From Thermoplasmata archaeon (GTDB taxonomy: Archaea; Thermoplasmatota; Thermoplasmata; Lutacidiplasmatales; UBA184), in NCBI GenBank assembly GCA_022750115.1, contig JAKIWI010000005.1:124001-188000 (forward strand): a stretch of 64,000 nucleotides of DNA. The letters run 5' to 3'. Under the pieces are notes generated by a model. It made no database searches. It saw only the letters and a list, made by a program, of their open reading frames with translations, and was not told where the DNA came from. The position numbers and the translations under genes are program-made. Shown here piece by piece: positions 44,467 through 52,808 of the stretch. The number at the start of each line of letters is the position of its first letter. The stretch's first letter is position 1.

Positions 44467-47151
44467 CTACGAGGCGATCCCGGCATCGCCACCGTCGGGC
44501 GGCGGTGGCGGTGGGGGCGGGGGTGGAGGCGGAGGTGGCGGAGGGGGGGGCGGAGGCGGAGGGGGAGGGGGCGGCTGGACGGCCGGCGCCGCGGCGGCCA
44601 AGGCGGACGCCGATGCCGTCGCGGCCGCGAGCGCGGACGCGAGCGGCGCCCCCGGTTCGCCGACGGCGGTGGCCGCCGATGGATTCCCGCCACCCCGGCC
44701 CTCGAACGTGGACCGCGCGGATTCGAGGACGCTCAACGCCGAGACGCTCTCGGCCGAAGAACCGACGAACAATGTTCCGCGTCCCTCGACCTCGGCGGCC
44801 AGGATGGCGACGCGATCCGGGGCTTTCGTGATCAATCGGGACAGCTCCATGAGTTCGGAGCGCGGAAGGTCGACCTTCGCGGTCGCGATGGTGACGGAGC
44901 CCGACTTCACCGTCGCGTCGGCATTGAGGAGGAGCTTCTCCGCGCGGCTCCCGAGCGACTCGCGCTCCTCGAGGCGGCCGCGTTTGCGCCACGCCTCGAC
45001 CTCGAGCTGGAGCCGTTCGATCCCCTGCGCGACCTGGTCCGGCGCGACGTTCAGCGCGCGCGCCGCCCTCGTCAGCGCCTCGGACCGGTGGTCCACGATG
45101 TCGAGGGCGCGCTCGCCCGCGGCGTACGTGAGGCGGACGACGCCGTCCTGGATCCGCTCGGTGGCGAGGATGGTCACATAGCCGACCTCGCTCGTGTGCG
45201 TGCAGTGCGTCCCTCCGCACGCTTCGACGTCGAAATCGGGGATCTCGATGAGGCGGAGCTCGCGGCCCGGGACCGCGCCGCCCTGGTAGAGCGTGAATCC
45301 GAACCGCTTCTCCGCCTCGGTCCGGATCTCGAAGTAGCTCTTCACCGGCCGGTCCTCGCGGACGACGGCGTTGACGAGCCGTTCGACCTCGCGGATCTCC
45401 TCGGGGGACAGCGAACGGAAGTGGGTGATGTCGATGCGGGCCGACTCGACGCCCTTGTACGCTCCCGCCTGCCAAACGTGCGGACCGAGGACGTGGCGCA
45501 GCGCCCCGTTCAACAGGTGCGTCGCCGTGTGGTGCTGCATCAGCTGGGTCCGCCGGTGCTGGTTGATCTCGCCGCGCACCCGGTCGCCGACGTGGAACGG
45601 ACCGGGGACCTGCAGCTTGTGAACGACCCACGGGCCGCGGCGAAGCACCTCGACGACGGCGCTATCTCCGAGATGTCCCGTGTCGGTGATCTGGCCGCCG
45701 CCGGTCGGGTAGAAGTAGGTTCGGTCGAGGACGACGGTGGAGCCCGCGGCGAACACGACGTGCGCCTCGAACGAGAGCGTGTACGGGTCGAGGTAGTACC
45801 GGACGTCGGTCGGGGGCGTCTCCGGAGGGATCTCCGGACCGGTCGTCGGCGTTTCGACGTAATCGGTGCGGGCCACGCCGGACTCGTGGCGCTTCGCGAC
45901 CCGCGCGTAGAAGTCCTCGGGGACGGGGATCGGGGTCTTCAGCGACTCGACGGCGAGCTCCGGGGGAAGCCCGAGTGAATCGTACCACGCGACGAGGTCG
46001 TCGACGGTGATGGCCTTCCCTCCGGCGACCGCGCGCTCCTCCTGTCGGCGGACCTGCTCGCGGGCGCGGTCGATCGCCTCGCGGTAGCGCTCGACCTCCG
46101 CCTCGACGACGAGATGGAGGTCGTCACGGTGCTCCCCGAGCTCGGGGAAGTCGACCGCCTGGTCGCGGCCCGCGCGGTCGAGGACGGCCGTGATCTCCGG
46201 CGCCTCGGGGGTCTTGTCGAGGATGCGGAGCATCCGCCGGATGAGGAGGCGGGCGAAGTAGCCCTCCTTGCTGTTGGACGGCACCACGCCGTCGGTGATC
46301 AGGAAGTTGAGCGCGCGGGCGTGGTCGAGGAGGATCGCGGACTCCTCGGGGTTGAACGTCCGTCGGACCTCCTCGAACGCCTCACCGAACACGGCCTCGT
46401 AGGCGCTCCGAGTTCCCTGCGACATCCAGACGAATCGCTCGAGGCCGTAGCCGGTGTCCACGACGGTGAGCGGCATCGGCTTGACCGCACCGCCCTCCCG
46501 GATGTACTCCATGAACACGAGGGTCGCGAGCTCCATGCCCAGCAGGCCCACCGAGAGCGACGGGCCGAGGTTGCCCCCACCCTCCCACTCCTCTTCCTTG
46601 TACGTGATTCCCTTCGGGTCGGCGCCGAGCTCCACCGTGAGGAGCTCGTGGCACAGTTCGACCGTTCGGTCCTTGAAGTAGACATCGTGGTCGGGTCGGT
46701 TGAAGGCGTGGTGCGCCATCATCTCGAACTCGGTGAAGTGGCGGCCGGAGCGGCCGACCTCGTCGAGGTCGATGAACCGCAGCGACGGCTGCGAGATCGT
46801 CAGCGGGTTCGCGGGGGGCGGGATCGCCCCGCTGGTCACCCACGGCTGGAAGTCGTAGATGCTCGCCTGCGTGAAGAACACGTCGTTCCGCCACCGCGCG
46901 ACCGTCGGGTAGCGGCGGAGGCGCGTGTGGCCGCGACGCTCGAAGAACCCGAGGTACAGCTCGCGCATCTCGCGGAGCGAGTAGGGCTGCTTGAATCCGG
47001 GGTGGCCGATGAACGCGTAGGGGACGCAGGGAGCCTCCTGACAGGCCGTGTGGTCCCCGAGCGTCCAGAACCACGAGCCGCAGCTGGTGCACGTCCGGCG
47101 CTGGAACCCCTCGCGACGAAAGAACGCGAGGTCGTACTCGGAGGGGTCCAT
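44467..47151 (-). CDS. alaS: alanyl-tRNA synthetase with a 26-proline C-terminal tract
   Basis: This 894-residue archaeal-type AlaRS has the archaeal N-terminal cysteine region (TCTSCGSWFW, CQEAPC), the class II catalytic core, and an editing domain with HHTATHLLN (540-548) and CGGTHC (645-650). The coiled region and DHHA1 part follow (VAILAAEVEGRGTLFVG). Instead of ending at the DHHA1/C-Ala helix, it continues with an Ala-rich segment (about 825-858). Then come 26 uninterrupted prolines (about 860-885) and DGGDAGIAS. All four proline codons are used (9 CCG, 7 CCC, 6 CCT, 4 CCA), which argues against recent slippage of one repeat unit. Synthesis of such a tract would need aIF5A. Confidence 0.95.
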   Translation of the reverse strand: MDPSEYDLAFFRREGFQRRTCTSCGSWFWTLGDHTACQEAPCVPYAFIGHPGFKQPYSLREMRELYLGFFERRGHTRLRRYPTVARWRNDVFFTQASIYDFQPWVTSGAIPPPANPLTISQPSLRFIDLDEVGRSGRHFTEFEMMAHHAFNRPDHDVYFKDRTVELCHELLTVELGADPKGITYKEEEWEGGGNLGPSLSVGLLGMELATLVFMEYIREGGAVKPMPLTVVDTGYGLERFVWMSQGTRSAYEAVFGEAFEEVRRTFNPEESAILLDHARALNFLITDGVVPSNSKEGYFARLLIRRMLRILDKTPEAPEITAVLDRAGRDQAVDFPELGEHRDDLHLVVEAEVERYREAIDRAREQVRRQEERAVAGGKAITVDDLVAWYDSLGLPPELAVESLKTPIPVPEDFYARVAKRHESGVARTDYVETPTTGPEIPPETPPTDVRYYLDPYTLSFEAHVVFAAGSTVVLDRTYFYPTGGGQITDTGHLGDSAVVEVLRRGPWVVHKLQVPGPFHVGDRVRGEINQHRRTQLMQHHTATHLLNGALRHVLGPHVWQAGAYKGVESARIDITHFRSLSPEEIREVERLVNAVVREDRPVKSYFEIRTEAEKRFGFTLYQGGAVPGRELRLIEIPDFDVEACGGTHCTHTSEVGYVTILATERIQDGVVRLTYAAGERALDIVDHRSEALTRAARALNVAPDQVAQGIERLQLEVEAWRKRGRLEERESLGSRAEKLLLNADATVKSGSVTIATAKVDLPRSELMELSRLITKAPDRVAILAAEVEGRGTLFVGSSAESVSALSVLESARSTFEGRGGGNPSAATAVGEPGAPLASALAAATASASALAAAAPAVQPPPPPPPPPPPPPPPPPPPPPPPPPPDGGDAGIAS

Positions 47152-47263
47152 CTGGCGAGCCGAGTCGTCACGGAGGAAAACCCTTCCCGTACCTCCGAGC
47201 CGCCGCGCGCGGCGATGGTCGCGGGGTAGGGCGGCAGCGGGCCGCCCCGCCGACCAAGTCGGA

Positions 47264-47286
47264 GGGCGGCGGCGACTCCGCCGCCC
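47264..47286. terminator. G+C hairpin downstream of the beta-helix gene
   Basis: Arms 47264-47272 and 47278-47286 (9 bp, perfect) enclose a 5-base loop. It lies 41 bases after the stop of the 48704-47328 gene and over 100 bases before alaS on the same strand. It is a candidate 3' end or RNA-stability element. Confidence 0.4.
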
Positions 47287-47327
47287 CGGCGCCGATGCGC
47301 CTCAGCCGGGATCCGATCGCGCTCGGT

Positions 47328-48704
47328 TCAGACCCACTGCACGGTCACCGCGCCCGTCGGCATCGCGAGGGTCGCGAGGCTGAGGCTGTCCAGGTGGAAC
47401 GTGTTCGACCAGAGCGTCACGTTCGTGGGGCCCCCGTTGCCCTCGGAGACCGCCTGCACGGCGGCGGTGGGGATCGTCAAGGTCGTCGCGCAGACGAGGT
47501 AGCTCCCCGTCCCGCACACGACCTGGCTCGCCCCGTTCGTCCCCGAGCTGCGGACGTGGGTGATCAGGTTGTGGCTGATGTTGAACGTACCGTTGTCGAC
47601 GAGGATCCCCGGCGCACCCGTGGCCGCGGCGTTGATCGTGTTGTTCGCGATGTACGCCGTCGTGCCCGGAGCGCCGTTCACGACGATCCCGTAGCCCTCG
47701 GCCGCCGTGATCGTGTTGCCGGTGATGTGGACCGAGGTGGCGGTCGTCTCGAACTCCGCGATCGCGGTCGGGCACTTCGTGACCGTGGAGTGCGCCACGG
47801 TCGTTCCAGTGCCGGGATTGTAGAGCAGGATCCCCGTCGCCTGGAAGCCGGTCCCGAACCAGTCGAGGGTCGAGCCTGCTCCCGTGTAGTTGTCCGCCGA
47901 GACCTTGTTGCTCTGGAGGTGGCCGACGGCGCCGTAGGCGATCTGGATCCCGTTCTGCGCGGTCGCCGACGTCCCGCCGATCCCGACGGTGGTGTCCAAC
48001 GTCAGGATGCAGCGAAGGCCCGGGTCGTCGCAGGTGATGCCGTTCTTGCCGTAGACGGTGACGCTCGTCCGCGCGACCGTGACCTGGAGCGGTGAGAGGG
48101 GGACGTAGCCCGTTGTGAACCAACCGGTGTACGCGTAGACCGCGAACTGGTTCTGGCATCCGAGCAACGACGGAGCGAGCTGAATGCCCGTGACCGCGGC
48201 CCGCAGGAGCGACCCCGAGGAGTTCTGGAAGTCGACCCCGACGAAGTCCGTGCCGCAACCGCCGATCGAACTTGCGGCCGCGGAGCCGTTCACGGTGAGG
48301 TCGGAGATGGTGACTCCGGTCGTGTTGTCGACCAGGATCACGGCCGCGAGCGGGGCCTGGGGAGCGTTGGAGTCCCAGTCCACCGTCGTCGTGTTCACCG
48401 AGGCCGGGTTGATGATGGTCAGGCCGACGCCGGCACCGGCGAGGGTGATCCCAGACGTCGAGATGCTCAGTTGCTCCGGGAAGCTCCCAGCGCCCACGCA
48501 GACCCTCCACCCGGGGTTGGCACTGTTGATGGCCGACTGAACGGCGTTGTTGCCGAGGTTCTCCGAATTGACGGTGAGGTTGCACGTCGGCGTCGCGCTC
48601 GCGACGCGGCTGGTCGCGACGAGGAGCGTCGCGCCCCCCACGGCGATCAGCACGACGAGCGCGGTCGCCCAGATCTTTCGAGTGGCGCTGCGGTTTCTGC
48701 TCAT
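47328..48704 (-). CDS. secreted right-handed beta-helix protein
   Basis: This 458-residue protein has a signal segment at about residues 12-37 (ATALVVLIAVGGATLLVA). VQSAINSANPGWRVCVGAGSF is the typical opening of pectin-lyase-fold proteins, followed by repeated short strands such as GVTISDLTVNGS, GIQIAYGAVG, SVHITGNTITAAEGYGI and TAYIANNTINAAATG. Several cysteines are spread through the helix. No polysaccharide-lyase catalytic residues could be assigned, so binding or structural roles are equally likely. It is extracellular; no C-terminal anchor is present. Confidence 0.8.
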   Translation of the reverse strand: MSRNRSATRKIWATALVVLIAVGGATLLVATSRVASATPTCNLTVNSENLGNNAVQSAINSANPGWRVCVGAGSFPEQLSISTSGITLAGAGVGLTIINPASVNTTTVDWDSNAPQAPLAAVILVDNTTGVTISDLTVNGSAAASSIGGCGTDFVGVDFQNSSGSLLRAAVTGIQLAPSLLGCQNQFAVYAYTGWFTTGYVPLSPLQVTVARTSVTVYGKNGITCDDPGLRCILTLDTTVGIGGTSATAQNGIQIAYGAVGHLQSNKVSADNYTGAGSTLDWFGTGFQATGILLYNPGTGTTVAHSTVTKCPTAIAEFETTATSVHITGNTITAAEGYGIVVNGAPGTTAYIANNTINAAATGAPGILVDNGTFNISHNLITHVRSSGTNGASQVVCGTGSYLVCATTLTIPTAAVQAVSEGNGGPTNVTLWSNTFHLDSLSLATLAMPTGAVTVQWV

Positions 48705-48709
48705 GGTTT

Positions 48710-48729
48710 GGATTCCCGTTCGTGAATCC
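48710..48729. promoter_or_regulatory. inverted repeat just before the beta-helix gene start
   Basis: GGATTC (48710-48715) and GAATCC (48724-48729) flank an 8-base spacer, beginning 6 bases before the ATG at 48704. It could be an operator or a leader hairpin that affects initiation. The arms are only 6 bp, so chance is possible. Confidence 0.35.
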
Positions 48730-48930
48730 CCCTGCCCCTCGCTCGCCGGGGTTCCGGCGATGCTGCGGGTCGCGGCCGGGATTCGATCGCGGCAACCGGG
48801 TCGGGGGTATTACCTCTCTGCGTCGGCCACCCGCTCCCCGCCGCGGCTGTGGGGCGGCCACTCCGGCCAGATGGGACTCGGCCGTCCCCGCGGCTCGCGT
48901 CGACCCACGTGTCGTGGCGGGCCGCCCGGC

Positions 48931-49707
48931 TCAGCGCGATCGGCGTTCGACCCGATTCGGACCGGACGCTCGGGCCGGGGGTTTCGGTCGAGCGCTCGAC
49001 CGGGGAACCCGGCGCGAGGGGTCGTCCTCCGGACGCGGCGGCGCTCGGCCCGACGCCAGAGCAATCCCGGTCGCGCAGAGCTCCGAGATCGGGCACTCCG
49101 GGCATTTCGGCCGGTACGGTCCACAGAGATTCTGCCCGTGCTGCACCAACAGCGGATTGACCGGGATCCAGTACCGCTCGGGGACCGACTCGCGGAGCGC
49201 GGCCTCCGTCTCTTCCGGGGTCTTGGTCCGGACGACACCGAGCCGGTTCGCGATCCGGTGGACGTGCGTGTCGACGGGCATTCCCGGAAGCCCGTAGCCG
49301 AACACGAGCACGCAGTTCGCCGTCTTCGGTCCGACCCCCGGGAGGCTGGTGAGCTCCGGAAGAGTCCGGGGAACGACGCCGCCGAACCGCGTCAGGATCT
49401 CCCGGGAGGTGGCGCGGATCGCGCGCGCCTTCGTGTGGTAGAACCCCGTTTCGTGGATCAGCGATTCGATCTGCTTCTGCGTCGCCTTGGTGAGCGACTT
49501 CGGAGTGGGATATTTCGCGAAGAGCCGGGCGGACGCCCGGTCGGTGTTCTCGTCGCGCGTCCGCTGCGAGAGGATCGTCCCGATCAGCACCTGGAACGGA
49601 TCCTCCGCGTGGTCACGGAGGTACGGGACCCGCCAATCGCCCGCGTGGTAGAACGCGCCCAGACGATCGAGGAGGGACTCCCAGTCGAGGTTCCCAACGG
49701 ACTTCAC
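48931..49707 (-). CDS. nth: endonuclease III family DNA glycosylase/AP lyase
   Basis: This 258-residue protein removes oxidised pyrimidines. The hairpin-helix-hairpin is LPGVGPKTANCV, with the catalytic Lys in the ILSQRTRDENTD-to-HhH region and the Asp in PVDTHVHRIANRLG. The 4Fe-4S loop is CGPYRPKCPECPISELC (C-x7-C-x2-C-x5-C; the usual first spacing is six). A Pro/Arg-rich tail of about 40 residues follows the cluster. The start is a GTG at 49707, overlapping the folC TGA (GTGA), so the two are translated together. Confidence 0.92.
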   Translation of the reverse strand: MKSVGNLDWESLLDRLGAFYHAGDWRVPYLRDHAEDPFQVLIGTILSQRTRDENTDRASARLFAKYPTPKSLTKATQKQIESLIHETGFYHTKARAIRATSREILTRFGGVVPRTLPELTSLPGVGPKTANCVLVFGYGLPGMPVDTHVHRIANRLGVVRTKTPEETEAALRESVPERYWIPVNPLLVQHGQNLCGPYRPKCPECPISELCATGIALASGRAPPRPEDDPSRRVPRSSARPKPPARASGPNRVERRSR

Positions 49708-51131
49708 GGACTCGCCGCCTCCGGGGAACGGGCAACCCCGGGATCGGACAGGTCCGGCTCATCCTCCGGGCGCCCCTCGACCGATGCGATGAGGTCCCCG
49801 ACGAGGTAGTCGGAACCGGTGACCAGCACGAACCCTTCGGGATCGGCCGCGATGCGCGCGAGCCGCCAAGCGGTCGCGACGTCCGGGGCGACGACCACGC
49901 GCGGAAACCGGCCCGCCGCACTGCGCTGGATCGCAGCCACCTCGAGGGCGCGCGCCGAGCGGACGGGAGCGATGACGAGGGTCGCGGCGAGGGGAGCGAG
50001 CGCCTCCAGGATCTCGTCGACTCGTTTTTCCGCAAGGCACCCGAAGACGACTGCGTTGCCCTCCGGGTCGGCGAGCGGGTTGATCTCCGCGAGCGAGCGC
50101 GCGAGCGCGAGCGCGCTCTCCGGCGTGTGCGCCACGTCGAGCCACCCTTCGGGCGAGCGACCGAACCGCTCGAGGCGACCGCGCCATCTCACCTTGGCCA
50201 GACCGCGCCGGACCTGGGCCTCCGAGAGGCGCCCATCGAGGGCTTCCTGGAATCGCTCGACCGCGGCGACCGCGAGCGCCGCGTTCCCCGACTGGGCGAC
50301 GCCGTGGAGGGGCAGGCGAAGCTTCGGGTACGCGGCGTGGGGGGTCGTGAGGTCGAACGTCTGACCGTGCTCGTCGAGGCTCCGGTTCTCGACCGCGATT
50401 TCGCGGCCGAGGTGGAGCACCGGCACGCCGAGGCTCCCCGCGATCCGGTGGATCTCGGCAAGCGGCTCGGCCTTCGTTTCGCCCACGAACGCCGCCATCC
50501 CGCGATGGAGGATGCCGGCCTTCTCCCGGGCGATGGCGGTGAGCGTGGGGCCGAGAATTTCCACGTGCTCGAGCTCGATGGTCGTGATGACCCCGACCGG
50601 GCTATCGAGGACGTTCGTGGAATCGAGCCGCCCTCCGAGGCCTACCTCGATGACCGCGGCGTCGACCTTCTGCTCTCGGAACCAGTCGAACGCCAGGGCG
50701 GTCGTGGCCTCGAAGAACGTTGGTTCGCGCTCGAGCGCCCCCGAGCGGAGGAGTCGCGCGGTCGTTGACTCGATCCGTGCGACGCCGGCGACGACCGCGG
50801 CGGGAGGGATCGGCCTCGCGTTGACCGCGATCCGTTCGCGGTAGCTGAGAAGGTGGGGGGAGGTGAATCGCCCGACGCGGCCCCCGACCGCCTGGAGTAC
50901 GCTCGCGGCGATGGCGGTGACCGAGCCCTTCCCCTTGCTTCCCGCGACGTGGATCGTCCGGAAGGCCAGTTCGGGATGGTCGAGAGCACCGAGGAGCGCG
51001 CGGATCGTCTCCAACCCGGGACGGATCCCGAACCGCCGCCGTTGCGCGAGGGCCTCCAAGCATGCGGCGTATTCGCTGGAGAGGCGGGTCGCTCCACCCG
51101 CGCGACGTTTCGTCGGCTTGGAAGGTGCCAT
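49704..51131 (-). CDS. folC: folylpolyglutamate synthase/dihydrofolate synthase-like Mur ligase
   Basis: This 475-residue protein has the Mur-ligase/FolC order: N-terminal YAACLEALAQRRRFGIRPGLE, P-loop HVAGSKGKGSVTA (about residues 61-73), TSPHLLSYRERI, then VIEVGLGGRLDSTNV and IELEHVEILG. The C-terminal domain has RWRGRLERFG and WLDVAHTPESA. It adds glutamate to folate or to another pterin; archaea with tetrahydromethanopterin use related ligases, so the exact substrate is open. It is coupled to nth by a 4-base overlap. Confidence 0.9.
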   Translation of the reverse strand: MAPSKPTKRRAGGATRLSSEYAACLEALAQRRRFGIRPGLETIRALLGALDHPELAFRTIHVAGSKGKGSVTAIAASVLQAVGGRVGRFTSPHLLSYRERIAVNARPIPPAAVVAGVARIESTTARLLRSGALEREPTFFEATTALAFDWFREQKVDAAVIEVGLGGRLDSTNVLDSPVGVITTIELEHVEILGPTLTAIAREKAGILHRGMAAFVGETKAEPLAEIHRIAGSLGVPVLHLGREIAVENRSLDEHGQTFDLTTPHAAYPKLRLPLHGVAQSGNAALAVAAVERFQEALDGRLSEAQVRRGLAKVRWRGRLERFGRSPEGWLDVAHTPESALALARSLAEINPLADPEGNAVVFGCLAEKRVDEILEALAPLAATLVIAPVRSARALEVAAIQRSAAGRFPRVVVAPDVATAWRLARIAADPEGFVLVTGSDYLVGDLIASVEGRPEDEPDLSDPGVARSPEAASP

Positions 51132-51274
51132 CGAACGGGGGGTCCAGCGACCCCTCGGCCGCGGAGCGCTCCGCGGGGGTTTGACGCTTTGGTCCGTTCA
51201 CGGACCCGACCCGCCCATCGAAGGCCGTCGCCGAGAACCGGGAGACGCCTCCCCCTGGTGTCGAATCGCAGGCG

Positions 51275-52363
51275 CTACACCGGAGTCTTGCAGCTCGAGC
51301 AGTAGAACCCGCCCAATTCGCTGGAGAATCCAGCGGCGGTCCCGCAGCGCGGACAGATGACCAGTCCTTGGCCGAGGCGGGAACCCGCCGCGACCGGGCG
51401 GGAGGCGACCGGGCCGCCCGCGAGACTTTGAGGGATCGGAGTTCCCGCTTCTCGGAAGGCGGTCGCCATCTGGCGGTAGTCTGCCTCCCTCATCGTCTGA
51501 CGAGCCCCCTCGCTCATCTCGTGCACTTGGCGGCGGACCTCGAGCGGATCCGGAACGCCGAACCACGCGATCCCGCGGCCCTGTCGCTCGGTTCGGAATC
51601 CGGAGGCGCTGTCGCCGCCCCCGGCCGCCGTGGACATGATCAGGTCGCCGCAGCCGAGGGCGCGGCTGATGGCGCCCTGGTTCATGGTGACGTCCTGGAT
51701 CTTGTCGAGGGCCGCGTCCCGACTGAACCGGCCGAGGATTCCGGTGACCTTCAACGCCCTTCGGTCGGTCATCGCGTACACCGTGTTCCTCCAGATCAAG
51801 ATCGAAAGGACCATCGGGATCACGATGGCGAACACCGCGAGGAGACCGGCCGTCTCCGCAAACGAGAGCCAGAAGACGCCGTTGATAGTCGAGGCCGCCT
51901 GCGAGGGCGTTAGGGCGCCGGCGGGTGAGGCGCTGAGGGCGTTGTCGAGCAGCAGGGTGAACCAGGCATACGGGACGAACAGGCCGACCGTGAGCCCGAG
52001 GAGGGCGCGGATCCATCGAGCGACCTGCCCCCACAGCACGACGGCGACGATCGCGAGGATGAGACCGATGAGGAACGTGAGCGCGATCGCCTGGATGGCG
52101 CTTCCCACTTCTGCATCCGTGAGTCCGCCCGTGATCCCCGAGTCGATGATCGACGTCGCCGCGAAGACGCCCGCCGCGTAGACGGCGAGCGAGGCCACCA
52201 GGCAGATGATCGCGGGAATGCTGACGAACGCCCAGACTTTCGGGCGGCCGGTGAGCAGAACCCGCTCGCCTTGCGTCAGGTACGGGCGCAGATGTTCCGG
52301 CGAAACCGGTGGCCCGAACTGGGTCGGGGGTGTCGCGGGCGATGAATCGCTCGTCGTCAGCAC
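51275..52363 (-). CDS. membrane protein with bacterial PH-like domain and C-terminal zinc ribbon
   Basis: The protein is about 362 residues from a GTG at 52363 (a TTG at 52393 is an in-frame alternative). Four hydrophobic segments (about residues 45-70, 90-110, 120-140, 165-190) precede a bPH2/YdbS-like domain containing NTVYAMTDRRALKVTGILG and ALDKIQDVTMNQG. A Q/P-rich linker leads to a C-terminal zinc ribbon, CPRCG with CSSC (ICPRCGTAAGF, FYCSSCKTPV). It is probably a membrane-associated scaffold with a soluble cytoplasmic part; the function is unknown. Confidence 0.75.
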   Translation of the reverse strand: MLTTSDSSPATPPTQFGPPVSPEHLRPYLTQGERVLLTGRPKVWAFVSIPAIICLVASLAVYAAGVFAATSIIDSGITGGLTDAEVGSAIQAIALTFLIGLILAIVAVVLWGQVARWIRALLGLTVGLFVPYAWFTLLLDNALSASPAGALTPSQAASTINGVFWLSFAETAGLLAVFAIVIPMVLSILIWRNTVYAMTDRRALKVTGILGRFSRDAALDKIQDVTMNQGAISRALGCGDLIMSTAAGGGDSASGFRTERQGRGIAWFGVPDPLEVRRQVHEMSEGARQTMREADYRQMATAFREAGTPIPQSLAGGPVASRPVAAGSRLGQGLVICPRCGTAAGFSSELGGFYCSSCKTPV

Positions 52364-52504
52364 TGTGGCACGGAACGATGTATGGTACTTCAACCAGTGG
52401 GAGCGCCCGCGAGCACCTCGGCACGGCGCGCGGGGCTCGCGGGCCCCACGTCAACCCTCGTGGTCGTCGTGCGCAAGTCGACCGACCCGAACGGTGGGCG
52501 AATC

Positions 52505-52708
52505 CTACGGTCCGTAGCCCCTCGCGTACACCACGACGTGCCACAGGTGCAGGGTGTTCCAGAGCGCGAAGAACGCGAGTAGGAGCAACACCAGCGTGAC
52601 GCAGCGAAACCCGATCCAGACGAGGAGCGTCGGGAGGGGCCCTCGAGGATAGTCGAATCGGGTCTTGATCTGGATCGCTCGCGAGTCCGCGGTCGGTCGG
52701 TCCAACAT
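52505..52708 (-). CDS. small single-helix membrane protein
   Basis: This 67-residue frame starts at the ATG at 52708 (a GTG 9 bases upstream is possible). It has one or two hydrophobic stretches (LPTLLVWIGFRCVTLVLLLL then FFALWNTLHLWHVVVY). No family was recognised. It lies between the mutase and the PH-domain gene on the same strand. The hydrophobic pattern is hard to obtain by chance in such G+C-rich DNA, but small size limits confidence. Confidence 0.45.
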   Translation of the reverse strand: MLDRPTADSRAIQIKTRFDYPRGPLPTLLVWIGFRCVTLVLLLLAFFALWNTLHLWHVVVYARGYGP

Positions 52709-52808
52709 GGAGCCCACCCCCGAACCAGCATGGAGGCAGAGCCCGAAGAACGTGCCGACAGAACCCTACGGTCGGACCGGTTCCGGAATGCGGCGACTCG
52801 CGGGCCGT

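Noticed and set aside
44144-45181. Plus-strand frame with a long poly-glycine run
   Set aside because: It is antisense to alaS; the run is the complement of the proline tract, and no domain is encoded.
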